Shown here: in pieces, positions 7,230-15,180 of the stretch
Numbering within the stretch: position 1 is the stretch's first letter
How the letters are laid out: each line of letters opens with the position of its first letter
From: Cohnella hashimotonis
GTDB lineage: Bacteria; Bacillota; Bacilli; Paenibacillales; Paenibacillaceae
Length of the DNA: 64,000 nucleotides
Direction: 5' to 3'
Assembly (NCBI RefSeq): GCF_030014955.1
Contig: NZ_JAGRPV010000002.1
Span: 124,001-188,000 of the forward strand
Program-made: the position numbers and the translations under genes
Notes under the pieces: model-generated
The model's database searches: none
Told to the model about the DNA's origin: nothing
Seen by the model: the letters and a program-made list of their open reading frames with translations, nothing else

Positions 7230-8501
7230 ATGAAGAATCGTAAACGGGCGGGCTTCGGCAAACAGCTTGCGGAGCTTCACCGCTGGAATGCATGGCTCGT
7301 CGTCGTGCTGGCGGCCAGCGGGTTGATTCTGTCCTGGGGCGCGGCGAGAGGGTGGCTCGGCGAGGGGCGCGTGTGGATCAAGCAGCTTCACATCTATATC
7401 GGTCTGATCACGGGCATCGTGCTCGTCTTGTATGCACCGCTGCTCAAGCGGCATTTGAAGCAGCTGAGGGGCAGGTCCGGGCAGCGCGGCAACCTGGCGT
7501 TCGTCGTCTTCCTGCTGCTCGGCTGGCTGGCGTCGGGGGTCGTGCTCTGGCAGCTCCGCCATCTGCCTCCGCGCTGGGCGACGAATGCGCTCGTCGTTCA
7601 CGATCTGCTGACGTGGGTCGGTCTGCCGTATGCGGCTTATCACTCGATCACCCGGATGCGCTGGGCCAAAAAACCGGCACGTCGAGCCGTTCGCACGGAC
7701 GACGGCGCTGAGGCAGCCGGAGAGTCGGACACGAAGCGTCCGTATGCCGGCGGACTGCATCCGGCTGCTAGCCCGCAGCCCTGGATGACGCGTCGCCAGT
7801 TCATCCGGAGCGCAGTCGGCGTAGCGCTGGCCGCAGCGGTGCTGCCGTCCTTTTTCCGCTGGATGGGCGGCAGCCTGAGTCTGACCTCCGGCACGGGCAA
7901 TATCGCCGCGGACGAGACGGACGCGAACCGCATGCTTCCGGCGCCGCAGCCGCTGCCGGACTCGGCGAACGTCATCGGCGGGGGCGCCAAGGGCAGCTTC
8001 CGCCTCTATACGGTTACGCCGCTCCCGCATTTCGACTCCGACACTTGGCGCTTTACGATCGACGGTCTGGTCGACAAGCCTGCGACGTGGACATGGGAAC
8101 AGTTTCTCGCGATCAAGCGCAAGGTGCAGGTCAGCGACTTTCACTGCGTCACCGGCTGGTCGGTGTACGGCAACACGTGGGAAGGTATCCCGCTGGCGAA
8201 GCTGCTTGAAGCCGCGGGCGTGCAAGCGAGCGCGCAGTACGTGAAGTTCTACTCCGGGGACGGCGAATATACGGACGCGCTGTCTCTCGAGCAAGCGCGG
8301 ATGAAGGACGTTCTGGTCGCCGTTCTCCATGACGGCAAACCGATTCATCGCGATTACGGCGGTCCCGTCCGCCTGATCGTGCCGGGCATGTATGCGTACA
8401 AATCGGTGAAGTGGCTGGACCGCATCGAGCTGATCGATCGCCCCCATATCGGCTATTGGGAGGAGCGGGGCTACGACAACGACGCATGGGTGAAGGCCTG
8501 A
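7230..8501 (+). CDS. MsrQ-MsrP-like fusion: membrane haem domain plus molybdopterin oxidoreductase
   Basis: A 423-residue protein in three parts. Residues 15-140 form four membrane helices with histidines H17, H54, H124 and H138, a cytochrome-b-like quinol-oxidising module comparable to MsrQ. A second export-type segment follows, TRRQFIRS (187-194) plus a hydrophobic stretch, which is a twin-arginine signal kept inside the fusion. The C-terminal sulfite-oxidase-fold domain (about 255-420) carries the molybdenum ligand C306 in DFHCVTGW. MsrP reduces methionine sulfoxide in envelope proteins. Here donor and reductase are one polypeptide. It starts 3 bp after the kinase stop. The exact substrate is inferred. 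Confidence 0.85.
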   Translation: MKNRKRAGFGKQLAELHRWNAWLVVVLAASGLILSWGAARGWLGEGRVWIKQLHIYIGLITGIVLVLYAPLLKRHLKQLRGRSGQRGNLAFVVFLLLGWLASGVVLWQLRHLPPRWATNALVVHDLLTWVGLPYAAYHSITRMRWAKKPARRAVRTDDGAEAAGESDTKRPYAGGLHPAASPQPWMTRRQFIRSAVGVALAAAVLPSFFRWMGGSLSLTSGTGNIAADETDANRMLPAPQPLPDSANVIGGGAKGSFRLYTVTPLPHFDSDTWRFTIDGLVDKPATWTWEQFLAIKRKVQVSDFHCVTGWSVYGNTWEGIPLAKLLEAAGVQASAQYVKFYSGDGEYTDALSLEQARMKDVLVAVLHDGKPIHRDYGGPVRLIVPGMYAYKSVKWLDRIELIDRPHIGYWEERGYDNDAWVKA

Positions 8502-8530
8502 TCGCCCTCACCCTGCGTATTTCTCGCGTT

Positions 8531-9934
8531 TTATTCGGATCCTCCGTCTTTGTTTGCGCTGTCGGATTGCGCCTCCGACAGCGCCTTTTTCATGAGCGCT
8601 TCGGCTGCGGGCTGGATTGCGTCGAACGCTTCGTCCTCCGTCTTCTTGTTTTCCAACACGCTCCGGATCTGTCCGTTCACCAGCTCGGCGAACGCTTCGT
8701 CGAAGGTGCCGGGTCCCTGCGGTTCGCCGAAATAGTAGCGGTCGATCGTATTGGTCGGCCGCAAAGCATAGAAGGGCTTGAAGTTCGCATTCTGCTTCCA
8801 CGCGGGATACTCCGCCTGGACGGACAGGTCCATCCCGCCAATCGTGCCGCCCAGCGCGGCTTTGGCTTGTCCGACATGCGCCGACATAAAATAGGAGAGC
8901 ACCTCCCAGGCTTCCTCGGCGTGAGCGGCGGCGGCAGGAATAGCGAACATCTCATACATCTGAAGCTCTCCGCCGAAGGTCGGGTCGGAGCTGCGTGCCG
9001 GCGTCGTGACGACGCCCCATCCAAACTTGGGCTTCGCCTGCGCATTAAGGTTCAGCAGCAGGTTGTCGTCGTCGATCGTAATCGCCGCTTTGCCCTGCTT
9101 GAACAGATCGACCGCTTCCATGGCTGCCTGGTCGTAGTAAGTCTGGCCGTCCGACTCCCGCGCTTCGGGCCAAGTGGCGACAAACGTGCCGCGCTTGTAG
9201 GCGGCGGCGACCTGCTTGAACAGCCGCTCCCAGCCGGGGGAATCGAAGGTGACCGCGCCTGTCTTCGCATTCGCATAGGTCAGCCCTTCGGTGCCCGCGA
9301 TCCGCTGCAGCAAGTCGAAGGGGCCGCGCAGCCAAGGGATATGCAGTCCGACCTCGCCTTTTTCCAGCCGCTTGTCCTGCATAACGCGGTCGGCCAGCGC
9401 GATCGTCTGCTCCCAGTTCATGCCGTCCGTCGGATAGGGAATGCCGAGGCGATCGAATATATTCTTGTTGTAATACATCGCGCTGGCGTGGAAGCCCGGG
9501 CCGATCCCGTAGAGGGGACCGCCGTCCTCGCCGCGGAGGAAATCCAGCACGCCCGGCGTCAAGCTGTCGGTCAGCTTGACCTTTTTCCGTGAGGCCCATT
9601 CCTCTAAATTTTGAAGCTTGTCGGCTTTATGCAGCAGTCGGTAGTCCGGAACGTTCAAAATGAGCAGGTCCGGCTTTTCTTTGTCTATAAAAGCGGCGAG
9701 CGTCTTTTCGTCGTAAGCTTTATAGTCGTTGTCGGGCTGCAGGGGGACGAATCGGACATCCCAGTCGGGAAAACCGGCTTCGACGAAGTCTCTGAACTGT
9801 ATGTCGTACGTATAAGTCTGGCAGCAGGCGACGGTAAGCGTCTTGGGTCCGGCTAAAGTTTGCTCGCTCTTCGTGCACCCTGCGACAACCGCGAGCAGTA
9901 TAGCTAGCGCCATCAGCGCCGCGGTCCGCTTCAT
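8531..9934 (-). CDS. Extracellular solute-binding lipoprotein (family 1)
   Basis: A 467-residue lipoprotein with lipobox VVAGC (cysteine 20). The fold is that of ABC sugar-binding proteins, with the signature region LYGIGPGFHASAMYYNKNIF and PTDGMNWEQTIALADRV. No permease or ATPase gene is near. Its ATG overlaps the stop of the upstream gene (ATGA at 9931-9934), so it is the third member of the sigma-factor operon. It is a paralogue of the upstream protein, sharing the YYN-x4-F and PTDGM segments. A role as ligand-presenting partner of the membrane-anchored sensor is inferred; ordinary import with a distant permease is the alternative. Confidence 0.88.
   Translation of the reverse strand: MKRTAALMALAILLAVVAGCTKSEQTLAGPKTLTVACCQTYTYDIQFRDFVEAGFPDWDVRFVPLQPDNDYKAYDEKTLAAFIDKEKPDLLILNVPDYRLLHKADKLQNLEEWASRKKVKLTDSLTPGVLDFLRGEDGGPLYGIGPGFHASAMYYNKNIFDRLGIPYPTDGMNWEQTIALADRVMQDKRLEKGEVGLHIPWLRGPFDLLQRIAGTEGLTYANAKTGAVTFDSPGWERLFKQVAAAYKRGTFVATWPEARESDGQTYYDQAAMEAVDLFKQGKAAITIDDDNLLLNLNAQAKPKFGWGVVTTPARSSDPTFGGELQMYEMFAIPAAAAHAEEAWEVLSYFMSAHVGQAKAALGGTIGGMDLSVQAEYPAWKQNANFKPFYALRPTNTIDRYYFGEPQGPGTFDEAFAELVNGQIRSVLENKKTEDEAFDAIQPAAEALMKKALSEAQSDSANKDGGSE
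8556..8590 (+). terminator. Plus-strand terminator embedded in the convergent CDS
   Basis: GCGCTGTCGGA (8556-8566) pairs perfectly with TCCGACAGCGC (8574-8584) and TTTTT follows at 8586-8590. It terminates the msrQP transcript although it lies inside the last codons of the opposite-strand lipoprotein gene. On the minus strand the T run is absent. Confidence 0.85.
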
Positions 9935-11493
9935 GGGTTCGCCTCCGTCTTCGCTTGGCCGTCCGCGGCGACGGCGCGAATCGCCTGCTCGGCCTCGGCC
10001 TGCAGCGTCTTGAGGAGCGCGGGCACGTCGAGCCCGCGATCGTCGCCTAAATCCTTCGTCTTGTCGTTCGCTGCCGTCCAGACGGCGTTGACGACTTTTT
10101 GGTAAGCCGGATCCGAATTGCGCGCGGCCGCATCCAGCACGCGCGAAGAATCGACGGCTGCGCGGTAGAAGACGGAGGACCGGGAATCGTCTGCCGCCGC
10201 GTCCGCCGCGACGGTCGGCAAGACGTCGCCGTGCGGGAGCCGGACCGACCGGTTCGCCTGCGAAGGGCTCATGATATATTTCAGTAGCTCCCAGGCGGCG
10301 TCCGCGTTGGCGGCCTGTTCCGGAATAGCGAACACGAACGGAATCTCGAACGCGCCGTCCGTGCCCCGAGATCCCTCGTCGGTCGGCGGAGCCAAGACGC
10401 CCCAGTCTTCGTCACCCAGTCCCATTCCGGTTCCGGCCTGGGAGATGTTATTCAGGTAAGCGCTGGAGGAGTAAGTGAGCGCCGACCGGCCGTTCAGGAA
10501 AGGGTCGCGGGCATACAGCTGCTTCATCTCGACGCTGCCTTTCCATTTGAGCGCCGGTTCGTTGCTGATCCAGCCTTCCCGATGGCCTGCGGCCAGCTTG
10601 GTCCATAGCGTCGTCCACGCGGGGGTGTCGACCGTCGCTTCTTGGAGCTTGGCGTCTGCGAGACGGAGCCCCTGGCTGCTCGCGATTGAATGGGCCTCGA
10701 ACCAGATCGTCGAGTTATAGCCGAAGCTGAGGCCGTAGACAGGCTTGCCGTTTTTTTGCATGCCTTGGAATCTGGCCGCCAAGTTCATGATCTCGTCCCA
10801 GGTCATGCCATCCGTCGGTTCGGCAACGCCGTTCTCCCTGAACAGCTTGCGGTTGTAATACAGCGCGTAACCCGTGAATTCAGGCGCAAATCCGTACAGC
10901 TCGCCGCCTCCCGCGTCGCGCACCGTCTGCTTGACGGCGGTCTGCCAGCTGTCGTCGGACACTTTATCCCGCTTCATCCATGTATCCAGCGGCTTCAGCA
11001 GTCCGGCGGCCGACAGCTCGGACAAGTAGGCAAGCGGGACCTGCACCAGATCGGCTTGGCTTTTTTGCAGCTGCGCCTTAAACGCGTCGATGCCTGGCGT
11101 CAGGTTGTACAAATTGGCGCTCTTGCCCGGGTATTCCGAATATTCGAATCGTACGGACGGATGCCGGATAATAAAGGGCTGGCCGTACATCGACATGAAG
11201 CCGGCGTTGTCCCAATACATAATGTTCAGCGTCGTCGTCTCCGTCTCGCTGATGACCGGCTTCGCCGTCTCTTCGCGCGTCAGCAGCTCCGAGAGCTCGC
11301 CCCTGAAGACTGCCGCTCCCGCGATCAACAGCGCGACGACGGAGGCCGCCGCCGCGCGTCTTCTGCGCCTGGCGCGTCGTTCCAGCATTTTGATGCGCTC
11401 CTTCACTTTTTTTATCGTCGGGGTGCCGAAGCCGCCGGAGCCGAGCGGCAGGTCCGACAGCGTGCGTTCCCAGCGGTCGCGATCGTCCTTCAT
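9931..11493 (-). CDS. Membrane-anchored solute-binding protein, probable anti-sigma sensor
   Basis: A 520-residue protein. Residues 1-46 are cytoplasmic and basic, with FGTPTIKKVKERI and an RRARRRRR block; residues 47-63 form one transmembrane helix. The remainder is a full extracellular solute-binding domain (LYGFAPEFTGYALYYNRKLF, PTDGMTWDEIMNLAARF). There is no lipobox. Its ATG overlaps the sigma-factor stop (ATGA), the normal arrangement for an anti-sigma factor. The short cytoplasmic tail in place of a classic zinc anti-sigma domain is unusual. The long frame continuing upstream to 12192 is a shadow of the sigma gene. Anti-sigma function is inferred from topology and position. Confidence 0.85.
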   Translation of the reverse strand: MKDDRDRWERTLSDLPLGSGGFGTPTIKKVKERIKMLERRARRRRRAAAASVVALLIAGAAVFRGELSELLTREETAKPVISETETTTLNIMYWDNAGFMSMYGQPFIIRHPSVRFEYSEYPGKSANLYNLTPGIDAFKAQLQKSQADLVQVPLAYLSELSAAGLLKPLDTWMKRDKVSDDSWQTAVKQTVRDAGGGELYGFAPEFTGYALYYNRKLFRENGVAEPTDGMTWDEIMNLAARFQGMQKNGKPVYGLSFGYNSTIWFEAHSIASSQGLRLADAKLQEATVDTPAWTTLWTKLAAGHREGWISNEPALKWKGSVEMKQLYARDPFLNGRSALTYSSSAYLNNISQAGTGMGLGDEDWGVLAPPTDEGSRGTDGAFEIPFVFAIPEQAANADAAWELLKYIMSPSQANRSVRLPHGDVLPTVAADAAADDSRSSVFYRAAVDSSRVLDAAARNSDPAYQKVVNAVWTAANDKTKDLGDDRGLDVPALLKTLQAEAEQAIRAVAADGQAKTEANP

Positions 11494-12065
11494 GCTCGCC
11501 CGCCCCCTTCCTCGTCGTCTTCGCGCCCAAGCTCGAACTTTTTGTTCATGGCGGCCCGGGCCCGGTGAATGCGCGACTTGACCGTACCTTCCGACACCTG
11601 GAGCAGCTCGGCGATCTCGGCCATGCTCAGCCCATGATGCGCCTGAAGCAGCAGGCTCTCCCGCAGCTTGCGCGGCAGCTCCATGACCGTTCGCCAGATC
11701 TCCCGCTGCCGGTAGGAGCCGAGCCATTCGTTTTCCGCGGACATCTGCGACTCTCGCGTCGGCAGGACCGCAGGCAGCCGGATGCGCCTGAACCAGGCCG
11801 ATTTGAAGTAATCCAGCGCCGTATTGCGCGTGATCTTCAGCAGCCAGGCGCGCGCCCCCGATTCGCCGCGGAGCGTATGCAGGCTCTGGTAGGCCTTGAC
11901 GAACACGTCCTGCGCGATATCCTCGGCAGTCTCCCGTTTGCCTGTCATAAAAAAGGCGTAATTCCACACATCGCGGCCGTAAGTGAGCATAAGCTCCTCC
12001 AGCACGGCGTCGCGGTCGATGCCTTCGGTCATATGCTTCAAATAATCGTGATCCAACGCTGTCAC
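11490..12065 (-). CDS. ECF-type RNA polymerase sigma factor
   Basis: A 191-residue sigma-70 family protein of ECF type. Region 2 (about 25-90) holds the -10-binding segment AEDIAQDVFVKAYQSL, and region 4 (about 130-180) has the HTH LSMAEIAELLQVSEGTVKSRIHRAR with a typical SRIHRAR end (quoted in two pieces). The GTG start at 12065 is chosen for GGAGGAGAG just upstream; an internal ATG at about 12032 has no good ribosome site. It is the first gene of a three-gene coupled operon. A GGGAAC-N16-CGTT element 136 bp upstream suggests autoregulation. Confidence 0.93.
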   Translation of the reverse strand: MTALDHDYLKHMTEGIDRDAVLEELMLTYGRDVWNYAFFMTGKRETAEDIAQDVFVKAYQSLHTLRGESGARAWLLKITRNTALDYFKSAWFRRIRLPAVLPTRESQMSAENEWLGSYRQREIWRTVMELPRKLRESLLLQAHHGLSMAEIAELLQVSEGTVKSRIHRARAAMNKKFELGREDDEEGGGRA

Positions 12066-12200
12066 CTCTCCTCCGCAGACGGCCGCAGCCGTTACGGAGC
12101 CCCCATGCTTCTTTTTTCATAGTAGCCTTCCGGCGCCGTCCGGGGAAGACCGCTTCGCATTCTCCTTTGCCCGATGATCGTGCGGCCGGCACATCTAAGG

Positions 12201-12226
12201 AACGACGGGCGATGCTAAAAGTTCCC
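12201..12226 (-). promoter_or_regulatory. Putative ECF-sigma autoregulated promoter
   Basis: On the minus strand GGGAAC (12226-12221) is separated by 16 bp from CGTT (12204-12201), matching the GGAAC-N16-CGT type used by Firmicute ECF factors. It is correctly oriented for the sigma gene. It has not been compared with other sites in the genome. Confidence 0.5.
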
Positions 12227-12319
12227 TATTTCAATCGGTGAATTTTTTGTCGGCTTGATCGTTGTGGAGGAAGCGGGGGGTATGGTAGGGTAGAGAGGCT
12301 TTTGGCGGGTACGGCAAAC

Positions 12320-12341
12320 AGAGCGGCATGGGCGCCGCTCT
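12320..12341 (-). terminator. Probable terminator of the 47-residue gene
   Basis: AGAGCGGC (12320-12327) pairs with GCCGCTCT (12334-12341) around a 6-base loop. On the minus strand only a weak GTTT follows, so efficiency is uncertain. Confidence 0.5.
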
Positions 12342-12373
12342 GCGGAGATTCCTATCGGATGGATGGCGCCGCG

Positions 12374-12517
12374 TCAGTCGGTCTTTTTCTTTTTTTGCGG
12401 CGTCGGGGCGACGGACTTCGTATTCTCGAGCGTGTCGTTTACGAACGCCATATCCTGGTTTTTGGCGGCCATCGCCGTCGTGCCTTTGTAATTGCCTTTG
12501 CGGCTGTCGTTTTCCAT
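12374..12517 (-). CDS. Small hydrophilic protein, 47 residues, unknown
   Basis: The frame has 48 codons including the stop. TAAGGAGG stands 7 bases before the ATG at 12517, one of the strongest ribosome sites in the window. The product starts MENDSRKGNYKG and ends in a lysine run, QKKKKTD. It is polar, without cysteine or membrane segment, and rich in Asn, Lys and Thr. Its size and composition resemble small Bacillus sporulation or spore-associated proteins, but I do not recognise the family. A hairpin follows it. It is divergent from the lipoprotein at 12628. Confidence 0.7.
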   Translation of the reverse strand: MENDSRKGNYKGTTAMAAKNQDMAFVNDTLENTKSVAPTPQKKKKTD

Positions 12518-12627
12518 GCGAATCCTCCTTAAGCTCGTGCGAGTATGGGCGAAAGGGCGACTGCCGGCAGCGGCCGCAGCGCCTCGCGCTGCATAGGTTA
12601 ACCGAATTGAAGGGGCTGTTATCCATC

Positions 12628-13626
12628 ATGACACGCGCATCCAATCGACGTTCGTTATTCATTTTAGTCTACGTGTTCGCGGCGGCGCTCGCGCTTGCAG
12701 CGTGCAGCGGCGGCGATTCGCCTGCCGAGAAGAGTGCTGCTGCGTCTCCGGCCGCGGAGCAGCGGGAGACTGCGGTCGCGTCGTCTTCCGACCCGGAGGC
12801 CGGCAGCGACGCGGCAGCGCTGATCGGACAAGCCCGCGCGGCCATGGCGGACGTCGGACGTTACGCATTCACGCTTCATCTCGTCCAGAAGCTGAGCGGG
12901 GGCGCCGCGGCCGACTCGGTCTTCGAAGTGACCAACGCCGGGAAGGCCGAGCGTTCGCCGCTCAAGCTCGACCAGACGATCGACAGCGTCCAGGACGGGG
13001 AGAGGTCCTCGCTGCGCGCGATCCTCGTGCCGGACGCCTATTACGTGTACGACCCTTCTTTTGAAGAATGGGGCAAATTGTCCAGCGAACAGGCGGCGGA
13101 TATCGCGCGGACGCTGTCCGATTATCAGATCGACCCGGCTGCGGCGTTGGCCTCGGCCGCGTCGCTCGGTACCGGGCTCTCATCCGCGAGGGAAGGCGGG
13201 CACGACGTCGTCCGTTATGAAGGCAAAGGGCCTGAGGCGCTGGCGTTTCTCAAGCACATCCTGGAGGGGACACTCGATCTGGGCAGCATGGACGAGGCGG
13301 TGCAGCGCAGCATCGCGTTGAAGTCGCTGTCCGTCAGCTTTAAGCTGGATGCCGTTACGCATTTGCCGCTTGCCTACCGCGTCGATTCAGTGATGACGAT
13401 CGAATACGAGCCGGGGGCGCCGTCCGAGCTCAGCCAGATATTCGAAGGCACCTATGCGAAGCACGGGGCGACCGAGGCGATCGCGGTGCCGAAGGCGGCG
13501 CTCGAAGCGCCGGAGCTCGATCCGCCGATCGACGATCCGGAGGCGACCGAAGGAGATTTGGGGACGCTGGATGGGGTGGACGGACTAGACGGGCTAGACG
13601 GGCTGGAGGGGCTGGATTCCTATTGA
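12628..13626 (+). CDS. Putative lipoprotein with LolA/LprG-like domain
   Basis: A 332-residue lipoprotein with lipobox LALAAC (cysteine near residue 24), a Ser/Ala/Glu-rich linker, then a domain from about 65 to 290. This domain has the alternating strands seen in DUF6612/LppX-type proteins (GRYAFTLHLVQKL, YVYDPSFEEWGKL). The last 20 residues repeat an LDG triplet encoded by a 9-bp repeat (GLDGLDGLEGLD), which may vary in length between strains. The ATG at 12628 follows GAAGGGG at 12 bases; the longer open frame upstream overlaps the divergent small gene and is rejected. Function unknown; probably surface-exposed. Confidence 0.78.
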   Translation: MTRASNRRSLFILVYVFAAALALAACSGGDSPAEKSAAASPAAEQRETAVASSSDPEAGSDAAALIGQARAAMADVGRYAFTLHLVQKLSGGAAADSVFEVTNAGKAERSPLKLDQTIDSVQDGERSSLRAILVPDAYYVYDPSFEEWGKLSSEQAADIARTLSDYQIDPAAALASAASLGTGLSSAREGGHDVVRYEGKGPEALAFLKHILEGTLDLGSMDEAVQRSIALKSLSVSFKLDAVTHLPLAYRVDSVMTIEYEPGAPSELSQIFEGTYAKHGATEAIAVPKAALEAPELDPPIDDPEATEGDLGTLDGVDGLDGLDGLEGLDSY

Positions 13627-13696
13627 GGATGGCTCGGACCATCAGCTTGGAAGGCTGAGGTTGCCGGTTAGGTGGACGCAGGTCCCGGCCTTCCGT

Positions 13697-13716
13697 TATA
13701 ATATCTGAAGTATAAT
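13697..13716 (+). promoter_or_regulatory. Two TATAAT boxes upstream of ychF
   Basis: TATAAT occurs at 13697-13702 and again at 13711-13716, 66-85 bp before the ychF start. No convincing -35 is seen for either. Confidence 0.45.
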
Positions 13717-13781
13717 TGAACCGTGAACGGCCGTCCGGCGCTACTCCGCGAGGGCCGCGCGAAGTCAGGAGTGTTTAGCGA

Positions 13782-14882
13782 ATGCCACTGTCCTGTGGTA
13801 TCGTCGGCCTGCCCAACGTCGGCAAGTCGACTTTATTCAATGCCATCACCCAAGCGGGTGCCGAGATGGCCAACTATCCGTTCTGCACGATCGACCCGAA
13901 TGTCGGCGTCGTCGAGGTGCCGGACGAGCGCCTGCAGAAGCTTGCAGACATCGTCACGCCTAACCGGATCGTGCCGACCGCCTTCGAATTCGTCGACATC
14001 GCCGGCCTGGTCAAGGGCGCGAGCCGCGGCGAAGGCCTCGGCAACAAGTTTCTGGCCAACATCCGCGAAGTCGACGCCATCGTGCACGTCGTGCGCTGCT
14101 TCGTCGACGAGAACATCACCCACGTATCGGGCAAGATCGATCCGATCAACGATATCGAGGTCATCAACCTGGAGCTCATCCTGGCGGATATCGACTCCGT
14201 CGAGAAGCGCATGGACCGCTCCCGCAAGAACATGAAGGGCGGAGACAAGAAGTACGCCCAAGAGGTCGAAGTGCTCGAGCGCATTCATGCCGCGCTGCTG
14301 GAAGAGAAGCCCGTCCGCAGCGTCGAGCTGTCGGACGAAGAGCGCCTGCTCGTGCGCGACCTGCACCTGCTGACGATCAAGCCGGTGCTGTACGCGGCCA
14401 ACGTGAGCGAGGGCGAGGCTGCGAACGCCGACGCCAACGAATACGTGCAGCGCGTCCGCGAATTCGCGGCGGCCGAAGGCTCCGAGGTCGTGCCGATCAG
14501 CGCGCGCGTCGAGTCCGAGATCGCCGAGCTCGAGGGCGAGGATCGCGAGATGTTTCTCGAGGAGCTCGGCTTGACCGAGTCCGGCCTCGACCGGCTCATC
14601 CGGGCGGCCTACAAGCTGCTCGGCTTGTACACGTACTTCACGGCCGGCGTACAGGAAGTTCGCGCCTGGACGATCCGCAAGGGCACCAAGGCGCCGCAGG
14701 CGGCCGCGGTCATCCACACCGACTTCGAACGCGGCTTCATCCGTGCCGAGGTCGTTTCGTACGAGGACCTGGTAGGCGCCGGTTCCATGAACGCCGCCAA
14801 GGAAAAAGGCCAGCTCCGCCTCGAAGGCAAGGAATACGTCGTCGCGGACGGCGATGTTATGCATTTCCGGTTTAACGTATAA
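13782..14882 (+). CDS. ychF: Redox-regulated ATPase YchF (Obg family)
   Basis: A 366-residue P-loop ATPase. The Walker A is G9-LPNVGKST17, switch [16 protein letters not shown], an insertion coiled coil spans about 130-230, and a C-terminal TGS domain ends [14 protein letters not shown]. YchF prefers ATP over GTP because the NKxD motif is changed, and it acts on ribosomes and stress response. It is highly conserved and of full length. Codon use is strongly GC-biased. It is followed by a perfect 19-bp hairpin. Confidence 0.97.
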   Translation: MPLSCGIVGLPNVGKSTLFNAITQAGAEMANYPFCTIDPNVGVVEVPDERLQKLADIVTPNRIVPTAFEFVDIAGLVKGASRGEGLGNKFLANIREVDAIVHVVRCFVDENITHVSGKIDPINDIEVINLELILADIDSVEKRMDRSRKNMKGGDKKYAQEVEVLERIHAALLEEKPVRSVELSDEERLLVRDLHLLTIKPVLYAANVSEGEAANADANEYVQRVREFAAAEGSEVVPISARVESEIAELEGEDREMFLEELGLTESGLDRLIRAAYKLLGLYTYFTAGVQEVRAWTIRKGTKAPQAAAVIHTDFERGFIRAEVVSYEDLVGAGSMNAAKEKGQLRLEGKEYVVADGDVMHFRFNV

Positions 14883-14902
14883 GCGGTTGGCGTCAAAAAG
14901 CG

Positions 14903-14944
14903 ATGCAGAAGAGCCCCGGGCGGATGCCCGGGGCTCTTCTGCAT
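14903..14944 (-). terminator. Perfect 19-bp hairpin, terminator for the minus strand
   Basis: Arms 14903-14921 and 14926-14944 (ATGCAGAAGAGCCCCGGGC and its complement) enclose a GGAT loop. The only T run is on the minus strand (complement of AAAAA at 14896-14900), so it suits the MarR transcript. For ychF it would be a hairpin without a U tract. Confidence 0.65.
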
Positions 14945-14980
14945 GCGTATGGAGCGGGATGCGGCAGGTACAGCGGGGGG

Positions 14981-15057
14981 CACGGTTTTACTGTACAACT
15001 CTGTTTTGAAGCCCGGACTATGGCTGCGAGTTACAGGGTTTTACCGTACAACTCAGT
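14981..15057. repeat. Pair of 24-bp direct repeats, 53-bp spacing
   Basis: Units at 14981-15004 and 15034-15057 share GGTTTTAC(T/C)GTACAACTC. The spacing is close to the 52-bp period of the arrays at 20.6 and 21.0 kb. They lie between the convergent ychF and MarR genes. Confidence 0.6.
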
Positions 15058-15180
15058 CACTGACTCCGACAACTTGCTTCTCGCTATCTCACCTGCCCAG
15101 CCGTCCCTTGCGCGCGAAACCCCGCGTTGGTACGCGCCGCCCAATAACTTCTGAAGCTTTTGAATACAATAAGAGCGGCG

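Larger units (their letters stand above)
12066..12373. other. Gap between the ECF operon and the 47-residue gene
   Basis: This stretch holds the probable ECF promoter (12201-12226) and the 5' leader of the sigma gene. It also holds the terminator of the small gene at 12320-12341. Nothing else is recognised. Confidence 0.6.

Noticed and set aside
6831..8447. 538-codon minus-strand frame over the kinase and MsrQP genes
   Set aside because: The translation is low-information and Arg/Pro/Ala-rich, opposite well-supported coding sequence.
9931..12192. 753-residue version of the membrane solute-binding protein
   Set aside because: The added part is a shadow of the sigma-factor gene. The ATG at 11493 overlaps the sigma stop and gives the expected topology.
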